From Dehalococcoidia bacterium UBA1152 (GTDB lineage: Bacteria > Chloroflexota > Dehalococcoidia > Lucifugimonadales > UBA2962), in NCBI GenBank assembly GCA_002311285.1, contig DBZU01000019.1:1-12985 (forward strand): a stretch of DNA of 12,985 nucleotides, read 5' to 3'. The position numbers were made by a program, and so were the translations under genes. The notes beneath the pieces were generated by a model. The model worked only from the letters and a program-made list of their open reading frames with translations. It ran no database searches and was not told the origin of the DNA. Below are positions 5,295 to 12,569 of this stretch, one piece after another (within the stretch, counting starts at the first letter, position 1; every line of letters starts with the position of its first letter).

Positions 5295-6698
5295 ATGATT
5301 GCAACAGATTTAGCTTTAGTTTCTCATCTATTAAGACGTGCAGGATTTGGAGCTAACCGTAAAGAAGTTGAAGTTTATGCTGAAAAAGAATATGAGGTAA
5401 TTGTTGAAGATCTTTTGTCTCCAGATCTCTCACCTCAATATGACTCTGATTTAATATCTAGACATTTGATGGGCACAGTAACTTCCGATTCATTTGCTCA
5501 AGTTCAAGCAGCCTGGATTTACAGAATGATTAATACTCCTAGACCTTTGGAAGAAAGGATGACATTATTCTGGCATCACCTTTTTGCCACTGGGTACACC
5601 AAAAGTGAAAGTGCAATGGTTTGCGCTCAACAAATTGATATGTTTCGATCTATTTGTCTTTCTGATATGAAGACGATTCTTGTTGCTCTGTCCAAAGACC
5701 CTAATATGATATTTTGGCTTGATAACAGTGAAAATCATAAGGATTCCCCCAACGAGAATTATGGTCGAGAAATTATGGAATTATTTTCTATGGGAGTAGG
5801 CAACTATACTGAACAAGACATCAAAAATGCTTCAAGGGCATTTACCGGGTGGACATTTGCTCAAAATATTCCTTTATATCCATTCGGTTGTTACCCACCA
5901 GAATTCGAGTTTCGCGAAGATGACCATGATTATGGAGAAAAAACTTTCTTGGGCCAAGTTGGGAATTTTGATGGATATGATATTGTCGATATTATAGTTA
6001 ACCAACCAGCCACAGCAAAATTCATATCTCGTCATTTGTACAATTTTTTTGTGGCAGATGAGCCACAAGTTCCAGCTTGGAGCATTCAAGAGCCAGAAGA
6101 TCCCGCGGCTGTAGCGGCCCTGTCCAAAAAATTTACTGATACTGGCGGTAATATTCGGGAAGTTCTCAGAGTATTATTCAATTCTGATTTCTTTAAAAAC
6201 TCCCGTTTTAAGAAGATTAAAAGCCCAGTAGACTTTGTGGTTGGTACAGTAAAAATAGCCGGAACTCACACTGTGCCGCAGCCTGATTTAGTTAATCTGG
6301 CTGCCGCAACATCTTTAATGGGTCAAACTTTAATGGACCCGCCGACTGTTGAAAGTTGGCATACAGGTGCCGAATGGGTTGATAGCGGAACATTAACTGA
6401 TCGAGTGAATTTTGCTGTTGAACATATCGGAGATATAAACAGCATTGGAATACAGGATATTGTGCATCGTATTAAAACCATGGGTACAAAAGTATCTCCT
6501 GAGGATTTTGTTAATAGGTGTTTAGATTTATTAGGAAATATGGAAGTGGATAGCAAGACACATCAAGGGCTTTTAGAATTCGCAAATAGTGTAGGAGGGC
6601 TACAGTTTCGTAATGCAGAAGAAAACCAACAGAGTTTACAGAAAATTAGACAGATGTTGCAATTGGCAGTGTCTTGTCCAGAATATCAATTCACATAA
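5295..6698 (+). CDS. DUF1800 family protein
   Basis: This 467-residue protein carries the DUF1800 signature. It begins HLLRRAGFGANRKEV (11-25), then ERMTLFWHHLFATG (87-100), NENYGREIMELFSMG (153-167), NYTEQD (170-175) and RAFTGW (181-186). The middle has HDYGEKTFLG and the region around FISRHLYNFF. The family has unknown biochemistry and is nearly always followed by a DUF1501 gene, as here after 31 nt. No signal peptide or membrane helix is seen, although many relatives are exported. The frame reaches back to a TTG at 5274, but AGGA at 5284-5287 with 7-nt spacing selects ATG 5295. It is the first gene of a five-gene operon. Confidence 0.9.
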   Translation: MIATDLALVSHLLRRAGFGANRKEVEVYAEKEYEVIVEDLLSPDLSPQYDSDLISRHLMGTVTSDSFAQVQAAWIYRMINTPRPLEERMTLFWHHLFATGYTKSESAMVCAQQIDMFRSICLSDMKTILVALSKDPNMIFWLDNSENHKDSPNENYGREIMELFSMGVGNYTEQDIKNASRAFTGWTFAQNIPLYPFGCYPPEFEFREDDHDYGEKTFLGQVGNFDGYDIVDIIVNQPATAKFISRHLYNFFVADEPQVPAWSIQEPEDPAAVAALSKKFTDTGGNIREVLRVLFNSDFFKNSRFKKIKSPVDFVVGTVKIAGTHTVPQPDLVNLAAATSLMGQTLMDPPTVESWHTGAEWVDSGTLTDRVNFAVEHIGDINSIGIQDIVHRIKTMGTKVSPEDFVNRCLDLLGNMEVDSKTHQGLLEFANSVGGLQFRNAEENQQSLQKIRQMLQLAVSCPEYQFT

Positions 6699-6729
6699 AT
6701 TTTAGTTATTAGTTACAAGGAGAGACATT

Positions 6730-7866
6730 ATGACTACTGTCAGTGCTCCACCAGTTTTAGTTGTTGTACAGCTTAGCGGTGGAAATGATTTTATGAATAC
6801 TGTTATCCCTATTACTGATGGCATTTATCATGATTCCCGTCCGACTTTGAGTGTTAAAGAAGAAGATACGCTTCCCTTAAATGGTGAGTTGGCCTGGAAT
6901 CCAGTTGCGGCTCCTTTGAAAGAACTTTACGATCAGGGCAATGTGGCAATTGTTCAAGGAATAGGGTATGAAAACCATAATCGGTCTCATTTTAGAGGCA
7001 TGGATATTTGGCATACATGTGAACCTGACAAGATAGTAACCGAGGGCTGGTTGGGTAAAACAATTAGAGAATTGGATCCAAAAGGAGACAATGTAGTAAC
7101 AGGAGTCAGCTTTGGTAAAGGACTTCCACGGGCTATGGTTTCGCCTGGTGTTCCAGTTACATCTGTTAGTGATTTAGATTCTTTCGGAGTGATGTCTAGT
7201 ATTAGTGCTGATAAACAAAGAGAAGACGCTCTCGGGGTATTTAAACGAATGTATACCCCGGCAGTCGGATCCGGTGTCGTATCAGATTACTTATCTCATA
7301 CTGGCACTAATGCATTAGCCAGCGCAGAAATCCTGGGAGTTGTTCCTGGTAAATATACTTCAACAGTGGAATATGCCAACAATTCAATCGCAAAAAGCTT
7401 GAGGGATGTGTCTAGAGTTCATACTGCTGGTATTGGAACCCGGGTTTTCTACACTCAACATGGGGGATATGACACACATGCAACCCAATTAGCGGTTCAT
7501 CCAAAATTACTTATGGAGTTGACGACAGCAATTATGGATTTTTTCCAAGATCTTAGAGATCATAATGCATCTGAGGAAGTGGTAATGTTGGTATTTAGCG
7601 AATTTGGCAGAAGGATCAAGGATAACGGCAGTGGAACTGACCATGGTTCGGGTGGGGGAGCATTCTTAATTGGAGATCGAGTTAAGGGAGGGCTATATGG
7701 ACAATATCCTTCTCTCGAATTTGCCCAGTTAGCAAACGGAGAAGATTTGGGGTATAACATCGATTTTAGAAGTGTATATTCAACTTTACTAGATCAGTGG
7801 ATAGGAGTTGATGCAACTCCTATCGTTAATGGAACTTATGAACAACTCAAACCATTTATTGAATAG
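6730..7866 (+). CDS. DUF1501 family protein (alkaline-phosphatase-superfamily fold)
   Basis: This 378-residue protein shows VVVQLSGGNDFMNTVIP (11-27), ENHNRSHFRGMDIW (81-94), QHGGYDTHATQ (243-253) and FSEFGRRIKDNGSGTDHGSGG (289-309). These are the DUF1501 blocks. The acidic and His residues Asp20, Asp248, His250, Glu291, Asp304 and His305 are likely metal ligands of the alkaline-phosphatase-like fold, as inferred from family knowledge. The enzymatic activity is unknown. A strong Shine-Dalgarno (AAGGAGAG, 6717-6724) precedes ATG 6730. There is no Tat or Sec signal, unlike many planctomycete and proteobacterial relatives, so a cytoplasmic location is likely. It probably works with the DUF1800 protein encoded just upstream. 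Confidence 0.9.
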   Translation: MTTVSAPPVLVVVQLSGGNDFMNTVIPITDGIYHDSRPTLSVKEEDTLPLNGELAWNPVAAPLKELYDQGNVAIVQGIGYENHNRSHFRGMDIWHTCEPDKIVTEGWLGKTIRELDPKGDNVVTGVSFGKGLPRAMVSPGVPVTSVSDLDSFGVMSSISADKQREDALGVFKRMYTPAVGSGVVSDYLSHTGTNALASAEILGVVPGKYTSTVEYANNSIAKSLRDVSRVHTAGIGTRVFYTQHGGYDTHATQLAVHPKLLMELTTAIMDFFQDLRDHNASEEVVMLVFSEFGRRIKDNGSGTDHGSGGGAFLIGDRVKGGLYGQYPSLEFAQLANGEDLGYNIDFRSVYSTLLDQWIGVDATPIVNGTYEQLKPFIE

Positions 7867-7891
7867 CAACACTTTTGAATTGAGGTAAAAC

Positions 7892-8914
7892 ATGACTGTT
7901 GCAGATGCATTATTTAGATGTGGTTTCCCTTATGTAAAAACACTAGGTATGCGCCGAGTAACATCAGGCGCAGTTGATGTTGTTCCTGGTTCAGAGAATA
8001 TTGTATATGTTTTAGTTCGAGCTGATATACCCATTGGTGGATGCTGTGTTCGTATATTGAATTGGGATGATGAAGACTTAGGAACCATTGGAGCGACTGG
8101 CACTGCAGACGGTAGCTTTGAATGGCCCACTAAATTACTCCTAGATAATGATGAGAATCTGATCGTGTCTGACGAAGCGCTTAATAGAATCACGGTAATG
8201 AGTAAAGACGGATCATTTATCTCTAAGTTTGGGGAAGCCGGAGATAAGGAAGGTCAATTAAATCGGCCTTCGGGCATGGCTTTCGATAAAGATGATAATC
8301 TCCTCATAGTAGATAGCTTTAATCATAGGATTCAAAAATTTACAAAAAACGGAGAATACATTTCCTCGTGGGGTGAATATGGTTCCAATGAGGGTCAATT
8401 TGACCATCCTTGGGGTATAGCAATTCGGAATGATGGTCATATATTCGTATCTGACTGGAAAAATAATCGAATTCAACATTTTACAGAAGACGGCTCTTTT
8501 GTAGGTAAATTTGGGCAGTTTTCTAATAATCAATTGAACCTAAGTAAACCAGCTGGAATTGCGATTGACCAAGATGGAGATGTTTATGTTGCCGACCGAC
8601 ATAATAATCGTGTCGTTATTTTTGATTCTAATGGTCGGTATGTACAGAAACTTTTGGGTGATTCGCAGCTTACAGGAATGGCTCGTGAGTATGTTAGGAC
8701 AAATCCAGTTGTATTAAGACTGCGAGAAATGTCTCAATTGGATGATCAAAAACTGCTTCGATTTCCTGTGGGTGTCACGATTGATAAAAATAATATGTTG
8801 TGGATAGCTGACTACGGGTCTCATAGAGTACAAGTGTATAAAAAAGATGCTGAAAGGCTACTGCCGCATGAATTAGAATCGCCAAGAAATTCTCCTAAAT
8901 TAATTATTAATTAG
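7892..8914 (+). CDS. NHL-repeat six-bladed beta-propeller protein
   Basis: The 340 residues are built of NHL-type repeats. The clearest are at about 76-115, 122-160, 169-207, 216-255 and 288-317, each with the pattern P-x-G-(IMV)-x-(IFV)-D...(IV)-x-D...N-x-R-(IV)-x-x-(FY). Residues 23-66 can supply a sixth blade. Such propellers bind proteins or RNA or act as enzyme scaffolds; the ligand here is unknown. A charged, helical-looking insert (256-287) separates the fifth and last blades. There is no signal peptide; most bacterial NHL proteins of this kind are exported. GAGG (7882-7885) lies 6 nt before ATG 7892, and the gap to the DUF1501 gene is 25 nt. It is probably a platform for the neighbouring operon products. 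Confidence 0.9.
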   Translation: MTVADALFRCGFPYVKTLGMRRVTSGAVDVVPGSENIVYVLVRADIPIGGCCVRILNWDDEDLGTIGATGTADGSFEWPTKLLLDNDENLIVSDEALNRITVMSKDGSFISKFGEAGDKEGQLNRPSGMAFDKDDNLLIVDSFNHRIQKFTKNGEYISSWGEYGSNEGQFDHPWGIAIRNDGHIFVSDWKNNRIQHFTEDGSFVGKFGQFSNNQLNLSKPAGIAIDQDGDVYVADRHNNRVVIFDSNGRYVQKLLGDSQLTGMAREYVRTNPVVLRLREMSQLDDQKLLRFPVGVTIDKNNMLWIADYGSHRVQVYKKDAERLLPHELESPRNSPKLIIN

Positions 8915-8955
8915 ACAATATTTTTAATTTAACAATTGTGGTCAATGAGGACTTA

Positions 8956-9297
8956 ATGCCAGTTCGTATTGGATTTACTGAATACAGATTACAGCTTTTA
9001 AGGCAGGAACTTGAGAGGCTAATAAGTGAATTGCCAGGATTGGGAGCATTAAAAGTGATTCTTGTAGGTGATTTATTAACAGAGAAAATTGGCCCGTCTA
9101 GTATTATAGAATTAGTGATTGTCCAAGAAACTACAGAGCTATATCTTGATCGCATAGATTTCTTTGTATCTCATCTTAGGCCAACAGTAGGTGTCGATCT
9201 GTGCGTCTATACTCCCGCTGAGTTTGCAGGATTGGAATCGACAAACTTAGCTATGTATAACAGGATAAAACCTGAGGGAATTTTGTATGAAATATAA
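8956..9297 (+). CDS. Degenerate nucleotidyltransferase-fold (MNT-like) protein
   Basis: This protein of about 113 residues has the layout of minimal nucleotidyltransferases that pair with HEPN proteins. After a helix it has LKVILVGDLLTEKIGPSS (32-49), where active enzymes have a GS-x-G signature. Then comes SIIELVIV (49-56), where they have SDxDLxVV. Later GVDLCVYTPAEF (79-90) keeps the third acidic position (Asp81). The first two catalytic acids are replaced by Ile50 and Glu52, so transferase activity is probably lost or altered. The frame opens at GTG 8938, but GAGG (8947-8950) lies 5 nt before ATG 8956, which is chosen. It overlaps the HEPN gene by 11 nt, the usual sign of a two-protein complex. 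The fold call is by pattern and moderately sure. Confidence 0.72.
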   Translation: MPVRIGFTEYRLQLLRQELERLISELPGLGALKVILVGDLLTEKIGPSSIIELVIVQETTELYLDRIDFFVSHLRPTVGVDLCVYTPAEFAGLESTNLAMYNRIKPEGILYEI

Positions 9298-9700
9298 TTC
9301 CAAATCGGAAACCGATCGATGGCTTCACCAGGCAGAAGAAGATATTAAATCTGCGCAAATTGTTAGCGAAACAGGACTGCATCATTGGGCATGTTTTATG
9401 TGTCAACAGTCTAGTGAGAAGGCACTCACTGCTTTTTTATATGCACATAATGTTGAAGAAGTATGGGGGCATTCATTGGCTGATTTATGCGAAGATGCAA
9501 TAAATTTTGACACTAGTTTTGAAATGATAAAGTCGGTTGCTATATTACTTGACAAGTATTATTACGTAACTAGGTACCCTTCTCATTTACCAGGAGGCAT
9601 CTCTTCAAATGTGTTTTCTCAGAATGAGTCAGTAAAAGCAATTGAAATCTCAACGGAAGTATTAAATTTCGTTAGAGGAAGATTGAATTCTAGTAATTAA
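9287..9700 (+). CDS. HEPN-domain protein
   Basis: This 137-residue, mostly helical protein has the PF05168-type HEPN pattern. WLHQAEEDIKSAQ (12-24) is followed by WACFMCQQSSEKALTAFLY (34-52), with the hallmark QQ-x-x-EK-A-L. Then come GHSL (61-64) and LLDKYYYVTRYPSH (87-100). HEPN proteins form complexes with minimal nucleotidyltransferases, and some are RNases through an R-x4-6-H motif. The Arg96-Tyr-Pro-Ser-His100 segment is close to, but one residue shorter than, that spacing, so RNase activity is uncertain. GAGGG (9274-9278) lies 8 nt before ATG 9287, inside the preceding gene. It is the last gene of the operon and converges on mazG with a 19-bp AT-rich gap. Confidence 0.85.
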   Translation: MKYNSKSETDRWLHQAEEDIKSAQIVSETGLHHWACFMCQQSSEKALTAFLYAHNVEEVWGHSLADLCEDAINFDTSFEMIKSVAILLDKYYYVTRYPSHLPGGISSNVFSQNESVKAIEISTEVLNFVRGRLNSSN

Positions 9701-9719
9701 AACTTTATAAAATTTACAA

Positions 9720-10523
9720 TCAATCAATTTCCCTCTTTGCTTTTTCCCATAGCTCATTTTGTTGTTTTACTGATAGGTCATTAACAACTTTATCTGAATC
9801 TAAACATGTTTTTTCTATAAATTTGAAACGTTTTGTGAATCGGTTGTTAGATTTACGAAGTGCAGATTCAGCGTCCACATCGTTCCATCTACAAAAATTT
9901 ACGATCGAAAATAGAATATCTCCTAATTCATGTTCTTTTTGACTATCTGTTTTACTTTGCCTGAATTCATTTATCTCTTCTCCAATCTTATTTAAGACTC
10001 CATCTAAATTTTCCCAATCAAAATTTGCTCTAGATACTCTTGTTTGAATTTTCTGAGAAAGAGATAGCGATGGCATAGCTTTAGGCATTCCATCTAAAAT
10101 CGAACTGTAATTACGATTTGGCTTCTCGCGCTTTTTGATTTCATCCCAATTCCTTAATAAATGAGCTTCATCTTTTAAATTAACGTTTTGAAACACATGA
10201 GGGTGTCTATTAATCAGTTTACTTATTACGTTTTCAAGAACTTGTTTTCCAGAAAACGAGCCAGATTCTCTGGCTAATTGAATTTGAAATGCAATATGAA
10301 GTAACACGTCTCCTGACTCTTCACAAATTGACTCACTATCACCTGAATCCAAGGCATCTATTAGTTCATAAGCCTCCTCAAGAAAATGATTGCGGAACGT
10401 CTCTCGAGTTTGTTGCCTATCCCATGGACACCCGTTAGGACTTCTCAGTCTATCGACAAGTTTTAATAGTCCATCAAACGTCGAAGGGTACAAGTCTTTT
10501 GAATTCGTATCTAAAATATTCAT
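9720..10523 (-). CDS. mazG: Nucleoside triphosphate pyrophosphohydrolase MazG
   Basis: This 267-residue protein has two tandem MazG domains. The first has GCPWDRQQTRETF (31-43), then the metal-binding EExxE (Glu49, Glu50, Glu53) and ExxD (Glu69, Asp72). The second repeats EExxE (182-186) and ExxD (Glu199, Asp202). This matches the E. coli MazG layout and length. It hydrolyses NTPs, especially non-canonical ones, to NMP and pyrophosphate, for house-cleaning of the nucleotide pool and possibly modulation of (p)ppGpp. ATG 10523 is preceded only by a -10-like sequence 3-5 nt upstream and has no well-placed Shine-Dalgarno, so the transcript is probably leaderless. It diverges from the DUF1461 gene across 16 bp. 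Confidence 0.93.
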   Translation of the reverse strand: MNILDTNSKDLYPSTFDGLLKLVDRLRSPNGCPWDRQQTRETFRNHFLEEAYELIDALDSGDSESICEESGDVLLHIAFQIQLARESGSFSGKQVLENVISKLINRHPHVFQNVNLKDEAHLLRNWDEIKKREKPNRNYSSILDGMPKAMPSLSLSQKIQTRVSRANFDWENLDGVLNKIGEEINEFRQSKTDSQKEHELGDILFSIVNFCRWNDVDAESALRKSNNRFTKRFKFIEKTCLDSDKVVNDLSVKQQNELWEKAKREID

Positions 10524-10524
10524 G

Positions 10525-10533
10525 TGCTAATAT
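10525..10533. promoter_or_regulatory. Overlapping bidirectional -10 elements between mazG and DUF1461 gene
   Basis: On the plus strand TGCTAATAT (10525-10533) is an extended -10 ending 6 nt before GTG 10540. On the minus strand the same bases read GATATTAG, giving GATATT or TATTAG 5 or 3 nt before ATG 10523. The core GCTAATATCGC is nearly self-complementary. With only 16 bp between start codons, both transcripts must begin at or near their start codons. No good -35 is seen on either side. Confidence 0.5.
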
Positions 10534-10539
10534 CGCCTT

Positions 10540-11232
10540 GTGTTATTTTTAAAAATTCTGTTAGTGTCAATTTTCATTGTTTGTATTCCTGTATTTCTTA
10601 TTACTTCAAATTTACGTTGGGTAATTAACGCTCCCTTTTTATATTCCTACGGATTTGATAAATATGATGTAGCGGCCCGTACAGGTATTGAACGCCCAGA
10701 ACTTATCAAGGCAGGAAAATCTTTTCGACAATATTTTAATAATGACGAAGAAGTTCTAGAAGTAAAAGTAGTACAACATGGCGTTTTCAAGAATATATAT
10801 AACTCTAAAGAAGTTGCGCATATGGTTGACGTTAAAGTTTTAATCCAGGGAGTTTTTAATGTTCAAGCATACGCAGGAGGATTCTTAGGAGCGTTTATCG
10901 TATTAGGCTTTGTACTTTATAGATCCAAGTGGCTAAAGATGTTGGCTGAATTATTGTCACTAGCAGGGATTTTGACTTTGGCATTGGTTGTATTGGTGGG
11001 ATTGTTATCGTTTATTGGGTTTGATAGGCTATTCTTAGCCTTTCACATCATCTCTTTTGATAACAATCTTTGGCAATTGGATCCGAGTAAAGATCTTTTA
11101 CTTGTGATGTTCCCAGAAGGTTTTTTCTTTGATGCCACCATGTGGATTGTTGGATCGACAGTTTTGCAGTCCATAATACTTTGCCTCTATAAATTCCCAT
11201 CCTGGATAAAAAAACTTAGGGTAAAGTTTTAA
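10540..11232 (+). CDS. TIGR01906/DUF1461 family integral membrane protein
   Basis: This 230-residue protein has four membrane helices, about residues 4-22, 108-126, 137-160 and 198-217, with a large extracytoplasmic domain between the first two. Family blocks are present: EVAHMVDVK (91-99), FDRLFLAFHIISFDN (161-175), LWQLDP (177-182) and FPEGFFFDA (191-199). The conserved His and Asp residues face the same side and might bind a ligand or metal; the function of the family is unknown. The GTG start at 10540 lies 6 nt from an extended -10 and has no Shine-Dalgarno, so translation is probably leaderless. trpB follows in the same direction but has its own promoter. Confidence 0.85.
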   Translation: MLFLKILLVSIFIVCIPVFLITSNLRWVINAPFLYSYGFDKYDVAARTGIERPELIKAGKSFRQYFNNDEEVLEVKVVQHGVFKNIYNSKEVAHMVDVKVLIQGVFNVQAYAGGFLGAFIVLGFVLYRSKWLKMLAELLSLAGILTLALVVLVGLLSFIGFDRLFLAFHIISFDNNLWQLDPSKDLLLVMFPEGFFFDATMWIVGSTVLQSIILCLYKFPSWIKKLRVKF

Positions 11233-11239
11233 TAATTAG

Positions 11240-11269
11240 TTACAAAGCCTGTGGTAAGGGTCATATAAT
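11240..11269 (+). promoter_or_regulatory. trpB promoter
   Basis: TTACAA (11240-11245), an 18-nt spacer and a consensus TATAAT (11264-11269). Transcription would start near 11276 and leave a leader of about 9 nt, beginning within AGGAA (11276-11280), which could serve as Shine-Dalgarno for ATG 11285. No leader peptide, attenuator or T-box fits in this space. Confidence 0.6.
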
Positions 11270-11284
11270 TAATGCAGGAAAATT

Positions 11285-12493
11285 ATGTCCAATAACATTA
11301 GTAAAACTAACAGTCAGGGTTCTACAGGCAGGTTTGGGGTTTTTGGTGGTCAATATGTACCAGAAACTTTAATGCAAGCTTTGGACCAATTATCCAAAGA
11401 ATACGCAGTTGCTAAATTAGATGATGAGTTTAATCATCAAATCGAGGAATTGAGCAAACACTATGTTGGCCGTCCTACACCTCTTTATTTCGCTCAAAAT
11501 CTCACAGATTTTCTGGGTGGAGCTCAAATATATATAAAGCGAGAAGACCTGGCGCATACTGGTGCTCATAAAATAAATAATGCTTTGGGTCAGGCAATAT
11601 TGGCTAAACGAATGGGTAAAACGCGGATCATAGCAGAGACGGGTGCGGGACAACATGGAGTTGCGGCTGCTACAGCTTGCGCAATGTTGGGATTTGAATG
11701 TGTCGTGTATATGGGAGAAGAGGATATCTCAAGGCAACGTCTTAATGTTTTTAGAATGGAACTCTTGGGAGCGGAAGTCAGACCAGTAAAATCTGGAACA
11801 CGAACACTTAAAGACGCTATAAATGAAGCTATAAGAGATTGGGTAACTAATGTAAATGATACTCATTATCTTATCGGTAGCGTAGTTGGCCCTCATCCTT
11901 ATCCAGAGATGGTACGTGATTTTCAAACGTTGATTGGCCTGGAAGCCAAAAGTCAAATTATTAACCGGACTGGCGGCTTGCCTAACTATGTTGTTGCATG
12001 TGTTGGAGGCGGCAGTAATGCCATCGGCTTATTTCATGAATTCATTGGTGATGAAACTGTCAAATTGATTGGTGTAGAAGCTGGTGGATTCGGTAATAAA
12101 GAAGGTGAACATGCAGCGACTTTAACTTTGGGAGAAATTGGAGTTTTGCATGGGAGTATGTCTTATTTGCTTCAGGATGAAAATGGCCAAGTATCCCATG
12201 CACACAGTATTTCTGCTGGTTTAGATTATCCTGGGGTTGGCCCTGAACATAGCTATTTGAAAGATATAGGCAGAGCACAATATGTTAGCGTGACAGATAT
12301 CGAAGCAATTGAAGGATTTAAACTATTAACTAGAACTGAAGGCATAATACCTGCTTTAGAGCCAGCTCATGCAGTTGCATATATGTCTAAATTTGTTCCG
12401 ACATTATCGCCGAAATCAATTGTTCTGTTAGGTCTCAGTGGCAGAGGAGATAAAGATATAGAGTCTGTATCTGAATTTGAAGCCAATTCATAG
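11285..12493 (+). CDS. trpB: Tryptophan synthase beta subunit
   Basis: This is a full-length 402-residue TrpB of the standard (TrpB1) type. It opens with GRFGVFGGQYVPETLM (15-30). The PLP Lys is in HTGAHKINN (Lys96), the catalytic Glu is in AETGAGQHG (Glu118), the phosphate-binding loop is GGGSN (241-245), and GLSGRGDKD stands near residue 385. It converts indole and L-serine to L-tryptophan, receiving indole through a tunnel from TrpA. No trpA or other trp gene adjoins it here: the upstream neighbour is a membrane protein and the downstream one an ABC transporter. trpA must be elsewhere, or the product must act alone. ATG 11285 follows an AGGA by 5 nt. Confidence 0.96.
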   Translation: MSNNISKTNSQGSTGRFGVFGGQYVPETLMQALDQLSKEYAVAKLDDEFNHQIEELSKHYVGRPTPLYFAQNLTDFLGGAQIYIKREDLAHTGAHKINNALGQAILAKRMGKTRIIAETGAGQHGVAAATACAMLGFECVVYMGEEDISRQRLNVFRMELLGAEVRPVKSGTRTLKDAINEAIRDWVTNVNDTHYLIGSVVGPHPYPEMVRDFQTLIGLEAKSQIINRTGGLPNYVVACVGGGSNAIGLFHEFIGDETVKLIGVEAGGFGNKEGEHAATLTLGEIGVLHGSMSYLLQDENGQVSHAHSISAGLDYPGVGPEHSYLKDIGRAQYVSVTDIEAIEGFKLLTRTEGIIPALEPAHAVAYMSKFVPTLSPKSIVLLGLSGRGDKDIESVSEFEANS

Positions 12494-12569
12494 TATACGT
12501 TCGTGCGAAAAGTGTTTTTGCTGAATATTTATAAATTAAATCCTCCCAGAATTTTATTGCAGGTTATTG

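Noticed and set aside
7930..8533. Minus-strand reading frames across the NHL gene
   Set aside because: The plus-strand frame has clear NHL repeats throughout and its own Shine-Dalgarno; the opposite frames are shadows.
8938..8955. GTG at 8938 as the start of the NTase-like gene
   Set aside because: GAGG at 8947-8950 is ideally spaced for ATG 8956 and would lie within the codons of the longer form.
8956..9700. A standard HEPN/MNT toxin-antitoxin pair
   Set aside because: The gene order and overlap fit, but both active-site motifs are altered and the pair sits at the end of a larger operon, so a plain toxin-antitoxin label would overstate the evidence.
9701..9719. Shared bidirectional terminator between the HEPN gene and mazG
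   Set aside because: The 19-bp gap is merely AT-rich, with no stem of useful length.
12505..12521. GCGAAAA/TTTTTGC hairpin after trpB as a terminator
   Set aside because: The stem has a G-T pair and a 3-nt loop, and no T-run follows it, so it is not a convincing terminator; trpB and the ABC gene may be co-transcribed.
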